Shown here piece after piece: positions 56,751 to 64,000 of a stretch of 64,000 nucleotides of DNA; the first letter of the stretch is position 1; the number at the start of each line of letters is the position of its first letter. The stretch is from the NCBI GenBank assembly GCA_938049385.1, contig CALIBQ010000007.1, forward strand, positions 1 to 64,000, read 5' to 3'. The notes under the pieces were generated by a model. The model was given only the letters and a program-made list of their open reading frames with translations. It was not told where the DNA came from and did not search any database. Position numbers and translations under genes: made by a program. This DNA comes from an uncultured Anaerolineae bacterium (lineage in GTDB: Bacteria > Chloroflexota > Anaerolineae > JACIWP01).

Positions 56751-59006
56751 TCAGTTCGTCACGGTGAGTGTGCAGTTCTGGTTCACGTAAATCCAGTAGC
56801 CGTAGCCCGGGCGCATTTCCTGCAGGGTGTTGGCCCAGGACGGGACGGACACGTCGTAGCTCTTCCAAGAGCTACTGCCGGCATCATACTCAAAGACCTT
56901 GGTGTACTTGCCGGCGATGGACGTCAGCGCGCTGCTAACGGGCAAGGAGTTGGCGCGCGGGAAGCCCACCAGGTTGGCGCCGGTATACAGCGGGATGTCG
57001 GTGCTGGAAGCCAGGGTGCCGGTCACCGGCAGGGTCGCCGGCTGGTTCATGTAGATCCAGAAGCCCATGCTGGGGTCCAGGTTCTGCAGGGTGTTGGCCC
57101 AAGAGGGCACGCTGACGTCGTAGCTCTTCCACTCCTTGGCGGCGTTGTCGAAGGCGAAGACCTTGGTGTACTTGCCGGCGATGGGCGCCAGCACGTCCTG
57201 TACGGCGGTGCTGGCCGGCTGAACCGGGAACGAGACCAGGTTCGGCCCCGACTGCAAGGCCACCGTATGCACCACCTGGCTAGAGGAGCGCTTGGCCAGC
57301 ATCACCATGTGGATGTACTCGTTGCCATCGCCGTTGCAGTTGATGCGGAAATCGCTCAGGCCCAGTAAGCCGTTGGCCATGCGGGCGTCGTCAATGTAAA
57401 AGGTGTGCTTCTTCCAGGTGTTGGTGTTGGTCTTGGTGACCGTGCCGGCGGACTTCATGACGCCGCCCGGCCCGTCGTACTCCAGGGACCAGGTGTCGGT
57501 GCCGCGGTCGAAATACGTAACCGTGATCGAGACGGCGTTGGTCCCGCCGTACAGATAGTTGTCATCCACCTTGAACCACATGTATGGGTTGCCGGAGGCC
57601 TGGTCCGTGCGGCGGGTGATCCAGCCCTCTTTGGTGCCAGAAAGGAACGTCTGGTTGGTCTCCACCTGGGTATTCTGAATCTGATATGGGGCACTTCCAT
57701 TAGGACGATACGTGGTCGCTTTGGTGCGGCCGCCGGGGATGCTGTCATCCTGGTAGAGGAAGAAGTTGTAATTCCCGTACTGCGGATAATACGTGTAGCC
57801 GGTCTCGCGCAGTGCTACCCAGATTTCCGGCGTGTTGTTGACGTTCTTCCCCAAATAGCGCTGGGCGAAGCGGAGCGATTCCTGCCGGACAGCGTTGCCA
57901 TCCGTGAAGGTGTCTTGGTCCATGACCAGGTAATCGGACCGTTTGTCCAGGGCGTTCAGCACCGCCCAGTACTGCAAGATAGGGTCTGTCAGGTAGAATT
58001 GATAGGTCTCGAAGCCGATGGGCACAGTGGTCGAGTACGAGATGGCCGGGTCGTCGAGGAATGCCAGGTAGAAACTGCTGGCTGGGTCGTCGCGGCGGGT
58101 AGCCTTGTCGCGGTCGGGGATGAGGCCGTTGCCTTTGAAGCCGATGCCCTTGGGGCCGGCATATTGGGCAATGGTGCGGCGCTCCGAGTCATGCAGATGC
58201 ACCGGGTAGTGCTGGATGACCAGCGGCTTGCTGGGGAACGCGGCCAGGTAGTAGTCGGAGATGTTCTTCATATACGTCTCCCACTGGTACTGCCCCAGAC
58301 CATCCGCCTGGACGCAGGCTTCCAGCACATTGCCCGGATTATACTGCACGGGCTGGTTTTCCCCGTCCACGCCGGTGCTGACTTCGATAAACTCGACGCG
58401 GGAGTCGTTGTTGTACCTGGCACCGAAGGCGTTGATAAGGGCACGATATTCCGATTGGAAGGTGGAGTAGTGATAGCGGGGGATTTTGAACTCCCGGCCG
58501 GCGGAATCAACGCAGGTGACGGTTGGGAGCCAGCCGGGGGCCACGTATCCCTTCACTGCCGGGTTATAACTGCTAGCGCCCACATAGGCGATGATCTCCA
58601 GCGCCACTGGCTTGCCCAGCGCCGACTGGGCGGCGATCCAGTTATCTACCACGCTCCAGTCGTAGACATGATAGCTCTTCTCGATATCCTTCCAGTTGAA
58701 GCTCATATGGCCGCCAGTGAAGAGGCCGGGGTAATCTGCCGGGTTGATGTTGCGGAAATCATAAAACACGTAGACGCCCGGCCGGGTGACCTGGTTTTTC
58801 CAGGCGGCGCTCACGCCCGCCGGCTCTATCTCCTGCCCCTCCGTGCCCAGCGGGAGCAACCCGGGCAGGGGATTTTCCTCCGGGGCGGCCGGCGGAGTCG
58901 GGGGTTCATCGCCGCTCTGGATGCGCGGGCCGGCGAAAACCGTCGCGCCAATGACCAGAAACACACTGAGCACAATGACCAGTGGGACAAGCAACCTTCG
59001 TCTCAT
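56751..59006 (-). CDS. Secreted GH-like protein (paralog 3) with duplicated NLVSFP-type C-terminal domains
   Basis: 751 residues. Signal peptide (LLVPLVIVLSVFLVIGATVF), then the same TIM-barrel-like domain as paralogs 1 and 2 (GGHMSFNWKDIEKSYHVYDW, VSTGVDGENQPVQYN, VPIGFETYQFYLTD) and the CBM-like region (MWFKVDDNYLYGGTNAVSIT). Instead of DNRLRE it ends with two tandem 75-residue units (about 595-670 and 675-751). Each has GxNLVxFP, IAGKYTKVFxxD, WKSYDVSVPSWANTLQ and MGFWIYMNQ or YGYWIYVNQ. It has no Thr/Pro linker and no LPL tail, so its attachment probably differs. 22 bp separate it from the following exoprotein gene; cotranscription is likely. Confidence 0.83.
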   Translation of the reverse strand: MRRRLLVPLVIVLSVFLVIGATVFAGPRIQSGDEPPTPPAAPEENPLPGLLPLGTEGQEIEPAGVSAAWKNQVTRPGVYVFYDFRNINPADYPGLFTGGHMSFNWKDIEKSYHVYDWSVVDNWIAAQSALGKPVALEIIAYVGASSYNPAVKGYVAPGWLPTVTCVDSAGREFKIPRYHYSTFQSEYRALINAFGARYNNDSRVEFIEVSTGVDGENQPVQYNPGNVLEACVQADGLGQYQWETYMKNISDYYLAAFPSKPLVIQHYPVHLHDSERRTIAQYAGPKGIGFKGNGLIPDRDKATRRDDPASSFYLAFLDDPAISYSTTVPIGFETYQFYLTDPILQYWAVLNALDKRSDYLVMDQDTFTDGNAVRQESLRFAQRYLGKNVNNTPEIWVALRETGYTYYPQYGNYNFFLYQDDSIPGGRTKATTYRPNGSAPYQIQNTQVETNQTFLSGTKEGWITRRTDQASGNPYMWFKVDDNYLYGGTNAVSITVTYFDRGTDTWSLEYDGPGGVMKSAGTVTKTNTNTWKKHTFYIDDARMANGLLGLSDFRINCNGDGNEYIHMVMLAKRSSSQVVHTVALQSGPNLVSFPVQPASTAVQDVLAPIAGKYTKVFAFDNAAKEWKSYDVSVPSWANTLQNLDPSMGFWIYMNQPATLPVTGTLASSTDIPLYTGANLVGFPRANSLPVSSALTSIAGKYTKVFEYDAGSSSWKSYDVSVPSWANTLQEMRPGYGYWIYVNQNCTLTVTN

Positions 59007-59042
59007 TTTCCTTTGTCACCTCCGCAACGCACAATGGCTTTA

Positions 59043-59071
59043 TATGTAACACAGGGGGCGGAGACTCACAA
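59043..59071 (-). promoter_or_regulatory. Promoter for the paralog 3 operon
   Basis: Minus strand: TTGTGA (59071-59066), 17-bp spacer, TACATA (59048-59043); about 35 nt before ATG 59006. Confidence 0.5.
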
Positions 59072-59119
59072 ATCCAGTCCGAGCGAGCATCGGAAGGGTG
59101 AGCAACCGTTTCATCACTT

Positions 59120-59200
59120 GGCGGCTGAAGCCACGGCAACAACTGCAAAGCCTGCCTGCGCAGGCCGACTTCCCACGCCGCAGCCGCAGTTTCAACTGCC
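59120..59200. repeat. Imperfect palindromic intergenic repeat (REP-like)
   Basis: An 81-bp element with outer arms GGCGGCTGAAGCC and CGCAGTTTCAACTGCC and a central GCCTGCGCAGGC palindrome (59155-59166 region). This arrangement (sugar-like arms around AAGTCGGCCTGCGCAGGC) matches, from memory, dispersed repeats in Chloroflexota and cyanobacteria. The 348-bp gap 59007-59354 otherwise contains only the promoter of the paralog 3 operon and no gene I can support. Confidence 0.55.
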
Positions 59201-59354
59201 AGGTGAATTTTTCCCAACGGCCTCGGCCGGCGCAGGACGCCGGCATCGTGCCGACACATTCCGCCTGCATTTTCTCACGCCAATATAGACGAGAAAACGG
59301 GGCGCCCGTTACGGATGCGTCCCGTCCTCTTCGGAGAAAAAGGCCGGCACGGCA

Positions 59355-60357
59355 TTACAGATGCACCACCTCATGCCGCAGGCCGGATTCCACCAGCTTC
59401 TGTGCCAGGAAGACCGCCCGCAGGCCCTCCTCCCCGCCGATGGCCGGCGGCTTGTCCTCGCGGATCGCCTCCACAAAGGACTCCAGTTCCGCCTTCAGCG
59501 GCTCCTTGCGCTTGATCTCGTACTTGATGGTGCGCCCCTCGCTCACCCCCATCAGCGCCACCGCGCTCTCCCAGTTGTCGCTGAAAAAGCTGTTCTCGTG
59601 CAGGTACAGCTCCTGGGTCAGGTAATTGACGCGGAACATGCCGCGCTCGCCGATGACCGACAGCTCGCGAATCTTAGTGGGGGTCAGCCAGTTGATGTCC
59701 AGCACGCCCACCACGCCGTTGTCCAGTTTGACCACACCGGACAGCAGGTCCTCGTGCTGGGTGTGGATTTCCCGCTCCGTCTCGGCGTAGAGGCTGACCA
59801 CATGGGCATTGGCCAGGTATTCCATGATATTCAGCTCGTGGGTCGCCAGGTCAAAGACCACGCCGACATCTTCTACTCGCGGCGGGAAGGGGCCGACGCG
59901 GCGGGCATGGAGCTGGAACATGCGGCCCAGCCGGCCGGCATCCAGCTCCACCTTCAACTGCAGGATGGCCGGGTTAAAGCGCTCGATGTGGCCGACGCCC
60001 AAGCTTGACGCCGGCGGTGCGCGCCGCGTCAATGATGGCCTGGGCATCTTCCACACTGCCGGCCAGCGGCTTCTCTACGAACAGGTGCACGCCGCGCGCC
60101 GCCGCCTCCTCCGCTACCTCGCGGTGCAGTCGCGTCGGCACCGCGATGGTCACCAGGTCCAGCGGCTCCATGTCCAGCATGGCGCGGTAGTCGGCGTAGG
60201 CGCGCACGCCGTAGATATTGGCCACCCGCACCGCGGCGGCCTGGTCCACATCCGCCACGGCGATCAACTGCACATCTTCCATTTCCGCATAGACGCGGGC
60301 ATGGTTGCGTCCCATGCTCCCGACACCTATCACCGCGGCCCGCAGTAATTTGCTCAT
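59355..60357 (-). pseudogene. Gfo/Idh/MocA oxidoreductase (WlbA/WbpB-like), frameshifted at about 59998-60004
   Basis: The frame from ATG 60357 encodes the NAD-binding half (LRAAVIGVGSMGRNHARVYA, VADVDQAAAVRVANIYGV, TRLHREVAEEAAARGVHLFV, EKPLAGSVEDAQ) up to GVKLG, then fails. The next frame takes over with LGVGHIERFNPAILQLKVE, FDLATHELNIMEYL and the C-terminal sheet to TAG at 59355. EKP is the family catalytic Lys, and GHIERFNPA is normally continuous with GVKLxVG. One extra T in aagcttgggc explains the break; the restored length is about 333 residues. With the aminotransferase and acetyltransferase upstream it would oxidise C3 of a UDP-GlcNAc-derived uronic acid. Confidence 0.87.
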
Positions 60358-61424
60358 AGGATTTCGTTCACCGCCTCCACGATTTGAGAGAGTTCCTGGG
60401 GCGTCAGGGCCGGATGCACCGGCAGGGAAAGCACTTCCCGGCAGGCCTGTTCCGTTGCCGGCAGTATAGCACGATATCCCAATTCGCGGTAATACGGCTG
60501 TTGGTGCACCGCCAGCGGGTAATAGACCCGGCTGGCAATGCCGCGCGCCGCCAGGCCGGCGGCCAGCTCGTCGCGCCGGCCGTCCGGCACCCGCACGGTG
60601 TACTGATGAAAGACGTGTCGGTAGCCGGCCGGCACATAGGGGACGATCACCCCGCGCAGGTGGGCGCTCAGGTACGCCGCGTTGGCGATGCGGCGGGCGT
60701 TGAAATCGGCCAGCCGGCGCAACTGCACCAACCCGATGGCCGCCTGGATGTCGGTCATGCGGAAATTATACCCCTCTGCCTCGTGCAGGTACTGCTCGCT
60801 CATGCCGTGGTTGCGGATGAGCCGACAGCGCTGAGCGATATCATCGTCGTTCGTGGTAATCATACCCCCTTCGGCGGTGGTCATGTTCTTGGAAGGGTAA
60901 AAGGAGAAACAGCCGGTGCCGAAACTGCCGGCCATGCGCTCGCCGACAGCCGCGCCGTGTGCCTGGCAGGCGTCCTCGATGACCACCAGGCTATGGCGCG
61001 CGGCGATGTCCATGATAGCCGGCATGTCCGCCATCAAGCCGTACAAATGCACCGGCAGGATGGCGCGCGTGCGCGGCGTGATCGCATCTTCCACCTGGTT
61101 CGGGTCCACGGTGAAGGTGCGCGGGTCAATGTCCACGAAGACTGGCCGCGCCCCCACGAAGCGGATGGCGTTGGCGCTGGCGATAAAGGTGAAGGCGGTG
61201 GTGATGACCTCGTCGCCGGCGCCGATGCCGTGCGCCATCAGCGCCGTCTGTAGGGCGGTCGTCCCCGAAGACGTGGCGATGGCATGGCGCACGCCGCAGA
61301 ATTCCGCGAAGGCCTGCTCGAACTCCTGCACGCGCCGGCCTTGCACCAGCATGCCGGAATCCAGCACCTCCAGCACGGCCTGACGCTCCTCTTCCCCCAA
61401 CAGCGGTTTCGAAATCGGGATCAT
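60354..61424 (-). CDS. DegT/DnrJ/EryC1/StrS sugar aminotransferase (WlbE/WbpE-like)
   Basis: 356 residues. PLP fold type I: ATSSGTTALQTALMAHGIG, TTAFTFIASANAIRFVGARP, VIEDACQAHGAAV (Asp to the pyridine N) and the Schiff-base Lys in FSFYPSKNMTTAEGGMI. It transfers an amino group, usually from glutamate, to a 3-keto nucleotide sugar. The stop overlaps the oxidoreductase start (ATGA), so the two act in sequence. Confidence 0.94.
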   Translation of the reverse strand: MIPISKPLLGEEERQAVLEVLDSGMLVQGRRVQEFEQAFAEFCGVRHAIATSSGTTALQTALMAHGIGAGDEVITTAFTFIASANAIRFVGARPVFVDIDPRTFTVDPNQVEDAITPRTRAILPVHLYGLMADMPAIMDIAARHSLVVIEDACQAHGAAVGERMAGSFGTGCFSFYPSKNMTTAEGGMITTNDDDIAQRCRLIRNHGMSEQYLHEAEGYNFRMTDIQAAIGLVQLRRLADFNARRIANAAYLSAHLRGVIVPYVPAGYRHVFHQYTVRVPDGRRDELAAGLAARGIASRVYYPLAVHQQPYYRELGYRAILPATEQACREVLSLPVHPALTPQELSQIVEAVNEIL

Positions 61425-61448
61425 TCCCTGGCTCCATAGGGTGAGATA

Positions 61449-62045
61449 TTAGCGGCGGAAATCCACAAACCGAGGCCCCTGGGGCGTAGGGCGGTAGTGA
61501 CGGTGGCACTCGCGGCAGGTCCAGCCGTCGGCATCCGGGAACAGCGGCCGGCCGCAGATGCAGGCGAAATCCCACTGCCGCGCCGGGTTGCCCAGCACAA
61601 TAGCGTGGTCCAGCACGTCGCGCGTCACCACCGCGCCGGCGCCTACTATGGCAAAGCGGCCGATGGTCACGCCCGGCAGGATGACCGCGCCGGCGCCGAT
61701 GGATGCGCCTTCCTTGACCAGCGTCGGCGTGACCACCCAATCATCCGCACCTTTCAGTGCGCCCTCCGGCGTGATGGCACGAGGATAGCGGTCATTGGTG
61801 AAGACCACATGCGGCCCGATGAACACCCCGTCCTCGATGGTCACGCCGTAGTAAATGGATGCGTAGTTCTGGATCTTCACCCGGTTGCCGATGTAAACGT
61901 GATGGTCCACATAGACGCCCTTGCCCAGGATGCACTGCTCCCCGATGCGGGCGCCCTCCCGCACCTGGACGTGGTGCCATATTTGGGTTCCTTCGCCGAT
62001 GATAGCATCCGGGGAAACGTCTGCGGTGGGGTGGATTCGAATCAT
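61449..62045 (-). CDS. Left-handed beta-helix N-acetyltransferase (WlbB/WbpD-like) with C-terminal zinc ribbon
   Basis: 198 residues. Hexapeptide repeats run from the start (IHPTADVSPDAIIGEGTQIW, GARIGEQCILGKGVYVDHHV, EGASIGAGAVILPGVTIGRF). The catalytic region VVFTNDRYPRA matches the WlbB His/Asn loop. The last 45 residues contain a zinc ribbon (CICGRPLF...CREC), an add-on seen in some homologues. It acetylates the 3-amino group of the UDP-sugar made by the oxidoreductase and aminotransferase. Confidence 0.93.
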   Translation of the reverse strand: MIRIHPTADVSPDAIIGEGTQIWHHVQVREGARIGEQCILGKGVYVDHHVYIGNRVKIQNYASIYYGVTIEDGVFIGPHVVFTNDRYPRAITPEGALKGADDWVVTPTLVKEGASIGAGAVILPGVTIGRFAIVGAGAVVTRDVLDHAIVLGNPARQWDFACICGRPLFPDADGWTCRECHRHYRPTPQGPRFVDFRR

Positions 62046-62539
62046 GCCCTCTCCTCCTTTCGCGGGCTGGCCGGCCGCCGGCGCCGGCGCATATGTTCCT
62101 GGATAATGCGCGGGATATCGCAGGGTGGACAGGTATAGGGTACGGGGGTGAACTGCAGGGCCATCTCAATATACTCCTCCAGCCGGCGCAAATCCCGACA
62201 CCACAGCAGATGGCCGGCTTCCGCCAGGGTGCTCAGCAGGTCCTCCTGATGATGGTCATAGCGGTCCGGGTTGGCGACGGCCAGGAGCCGCCGGCCGCGT
62301 CCGATGACCTCCACCGCCGTCCCCAGCCCGCCGTGGGCGATGACCAGCTCGGCGCGCTCGTAATACGGGTCGAGCGCCGGCGCGAAGCGGAAATAGGCCG
62401 CATGCCGGGGGATATAGCGTCCTTCCCCGATCTGCATCTCCACCGTATAGCCTGCCAGCCGGCCGCCGGGCGCGCAGAGCTGGTCCACCGCTTCCACCAG
62501 CGCATCAAAGTCTGTACTGCCCACGGTCACGAAAATCAT
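62042..62539 (-). CDS. ALG13/PssE-like glycosyltransferase subunit
   Basis: 165 residues. MIFVTVGSTDFDALVEAVDQ at the start and ERAELVIAHGGLGTAVEVIG in the donor-binding site are typical of the C-terminal GT-B half found in ALG13/PssE/EpsF. DRYDHHQEDLLSTLAEAGH matches the UDP-GlcNAc-binding loop. It needs a membrane-associated partner, encoded directly upstream. The stop overlaps the acetyltransferase start (ATGA). Confidence 0.9.
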   Translation of the reverse strand: MIFVTVGSTDFDALVEAVDQLCAPGGRLAGYTVEMQIGEGRYIPRHAAYFRFAPALDPYYERAELVIAHGGLGTAVEVIGRGRRLLAVANPDRYDHHQEDLLSTLAEAGHLLWCRDLRRLEEYIEMALQFTPVPYTCPPCDIPRIIQEHMRRRRRPASPRKEERA

Positions 62540-62540
62540 C

Positions 62541-63038
62541 TCAACACAGCCTTCCCGCGTAGATGGCCCAGGGACAGCGCTCCTGCAGTTGCGGCCACTG
62601 GACGAAGAAAAGCGTTGCCAGGTAGCACATCAGCTTCCCCGTGAGGGAAAGCTGGTGGACCCGCGAGCCGGTCTCGATGAAGATGACCTCCTTGCCCAGC
62701 AGTCTGGCCCAGAGGGCAAAGGGGACCGCCAGCGCCGGCCCGCTGGTCAACAGCGCGTCCGGCCGGAAATCGAGCATTACCCACAGGGCCTCAAAAGTGG
62801 TCCGCAACAGCTTCAGGCCGGCGCGCCAGGCCGGGTCATCCTTCCCCCGCGGCCGCGTCACGCGATAGAGCGGGCCGGTCAGGCGAATCTTGTGCTCCGA
62901 GAGCGGGTCCTGCCGCGTCACCACATAGCCGTAGGCGAACTCCGGCCCCAGCATATCCACCAGGATCAATATCTCCTTGGTATGCCCGCCCTCCCCTAAG
63001 AGGACCAGCATGCGCTGTGGGCGCTCCTCAGCGGCCAT
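62541..63038 (-). CDS. ALG14/PssD-like membrane-associated glycosyltransferase subunit
   Basis: 165 residues from ATG 63038, overlapping the GT4 gene by 11 bp. MLVLLGEGGHTKEILILVDM (the GGH phosphate loop), PDALLTSGPALAVPFALWAR, EVIFIETGSRVHQLSLTGKL and FFVQWPQLQERCPWAIYAG are the ALG14/PssD landmarks. It supplies the acceptor-binding and membrane half for the ALG13-like subunit. Together they add one sugar to the lipid-linked intermediate. Confidence 0.91.
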   Translation of the reverse strand: MAAEERPQRMLVLLGEGGHTKEILILVDMLGPEFAYGYVVTRQDPLSEHKIRLTGPLYRVTRPRGKDDPAWRAGLKLLRTTFEALWVMLDFRPDALLTSGPALAVPFALWARLLGKEVIFIETGSRVHQLSLTGKLMCYLATLFFVQWPQLQERCPWAIYAGRLC

Positions 63039-63981
63039 GGCGGTCCAGCACCTCCGCGTACACGGCATGCACGCGTTTCGCGACGGCGTCCAGGGAGAGA
63101 TGCTCCACGCGCCGGCGGCCGTCGGTGCGCCGGCCGAACGCCAGCGCCATCGCCAGCTTCTCCGCGATGTCGTCCACATCCTGCCGGCATATATAACACC
63201 CTTCCGTGTCTCCTATCACGTCAGCCACATCCCCCACATCGGTGGAGACAATGGGCAGGCCGCAGGCCATAGCCTCCTTAATCACCATCGGCGAGCCTTC
63301 ATAATCGGAAGTCAGTATCAGGGCATCGCAGGCGTTCATGTACAGCGGGATGCGTTGATGGGGCTGGCCGGCGGCGATGACCAGCTCCACCGAGCCGGGC
63401 CAGCGCCGGCGCAGGGCCTCCACGCCGGCCTGTGCCAGGTCCAGGCGCTTCTCGGGGCGCGGCTCGCCGGCGAAGAGCACCAATTTCGTCCCCAAGGGCA
63501 GGCCAAGGGCACGCCGGGCCTCATCTTGCGGCATCGGCCGGAAGAGCGCCAGGTCAATGCCGCAGGGGATGACCGCCGGCCGGCCAGGCAGACGGCGCGC
63601 CATAGCCGGCGAGGTTACAATGGTCGCCTGTGCCAGCCGGGACGCCAGGCGCGACAGCGGCGCCGTCCAGCCGGCCAACACCTCGATGCCGTGATGGGTC
63701 AGCACCACCGGCAGGCGCCACTGTGCGGCGGCGATCAGCCCGCAAAAGACATAGTGGGCGTGGATCAGGTCGTAGGAAGCGCCGGCCAGACGCCGGCGCA
63801 GGAGGAACGGCCCGCGCGCGTAGTTCCATTTGCTTTCCCGCGGGTTGATAAAGAGCACGTCCATGTCCAGGCCGCGCTGGCGCAAAGCCTCGACCTGATT
63901 CGCCACAAAGGTGCCAAAGGCCGGATATTGGGGCGTCGGGTACATATTGGTCAGGACCAACACCCGCAGGCGTCTGGTCAT
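63028..63981 (-). CDS. Family 4 glycosyltransferase
   Basis: 317 residues from ATG 63981, near the right edge; a little short for GT4 (usually 350-400) but both Rossmann halves are present. N-terminal VLVLTNMYPTPQYPAFGTFV, middle VIPCGIDLALFRP, donor site VLFAGEPRPEKRLDLA, and EGSPMVIKEAMACGLPIVST with the E-x7-E motif. It transfers a nucleotide-sugar residue to the growing surface polysaccharide. The operon promoter must lie beyond 64000. Confidence 0.92.
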   Translation of the reverse strand: MTRRLRVLVLTNMYPTPQYPAFGTFVANQVEALRQRGLDMDVLFINPRESKWNYARGPFLLRRRLAGASYDLIHAHYVFCGLIAAAQWRLPVVLTHHGIEVLAGWTAPLSRLASRLAQATIVTSPAMARRLPGRPAVIPCGIDLALFRPMPQDEARRALGLPLGTKLVLFAGEPRPEKRLDLAQAGVEALRRRWPGSVELVIAAGQPHQRIPLYMNACDALILTSDYEGSPMVIKEAMACGLPIVSTDVGDVADVIGDTEGCYICRQDVDDIAEKLAMALAFGRRTDGRRRVEHLSLDAVAKRVHAVYAEVLDRHGR

Positions 63982-64000
63982 GGACTGCGGCCCCCTGAGG

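Noticed and set aside
59355-60056. Independent short oxidoreductase gene
   Set aside because: Its first 18 residues are non-homologous and the rest is exactly the missing C-terminal half of the gene upstream.
63982-64000. Start of another gene at the right edge
   Set aside because: 19 bp without a codon signal; nothing supportable.

Overview
This 64 kb window is a GC-rich bacterial chromosome segment that looks like Chloroflexota, most likely Anaerolineae-like. The signs are many secreted proteins with long Thr-Pro (TPTPT) linkers, DNRLRE/SdrD-B modular exoproteins, LGFP-like repeats, Cys-rich single-pass proteins with P/T stalks, a ferredoxin-dependent TCA step, an AOR operon, and extreme use of the word GCCGGC. 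The phylum is inferred from gene style; there is no rRNA here. Promoters of ordinary sigma-70 form (TTGAcx, 16-17 bp, TAtaaT) are readable in many intergenic gaps.

Layout. 0-1.3 kb: the tail of an IS630-like transposase abuts a PA14/NHL gene that has lost its 5' part and carries an amber stop. 1.3-4.1 kb: GT39-like membrane glycosyltransferase fused to PA14. 4.2-9.2 kb: sucCD followed by four subunits of a 2-oxoacid (probably 2-oxoglutarate):ferredoxin oxidoreductase, together converting 2-oxoglutarate to succinate with ATP and reduced ferredoxin (or the reverse). 9.2-13.6 kb: CCA-adding enzyme, stalked membrane protein, SpoIIE-type phosphatase, and a P-loop kinase/Mth938 fusion. 13.7-23.7 kb: secreted LGFP-like, FG-GAP and beta-propeller proteins, with a receiver-ParA protein, a sirtuin and a GAF histidine kinase. 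23.7-29 kb (minus strand): secD-secF-thiI-membrane protein-zinc dehydrogenase. 29.2-34.3 kb: secreted Ig-like protein, pth, mfd. 34.3-37.7 kb: ECF sigma, anti-sigma and ABC transporter operon. 37.8-40.6 kb: ferredoxin, tungsten-type aldehyde oxidoreductase and MoaD/ThiS-like operon. 40.9 kb: tRNA-Leu(UAA). 41-45.4 kb: small DUF6379-like protein, CDGSH protein, 2-hydroxyacid dehydrogenase, DUF62 SAM hydrolase (frameshifted), murA with Asp in place of the fosfomycin-target Cys. 45.4-47.5 kb: coiled-coil membrane protein and an initiating sugar-phosphate transferase. 47.6-59 kb: four giant secreted proteins, three sharing a glycoside-hydrolase-like N-terminal domain. 59.4-64 kb: surface-polysaccharide cluster (WlbA/WlbE/WlbB-like enzymes, ALG13/14-like pair, GT4).

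The most unusual block is 46.7-64 kb. It places enzymes for an acetamido-sugar polysaccharide next to a paralogous set of predicted extracellular TIM-barrel proteins that carry conserved GENQP and GFE(S/T)Y glutamates and are joined by Thr-Pro linkers to DNRLRE and SdrD-B modules. Several secreted proteins here end in, or contain before a linker, a short LPL-type hydrophobic plus basic motif that may be a sorting or anchoring tail. This is a candidate envelope/matrix assembly or remodelling system.

Caution: five coding regions carry lesions (an amber stop, three single-base frameshifts and a 74-bp frameshifting duplication). Either this is a draft-quality sequence or several envelope genes are decaying; raw reads would decide.
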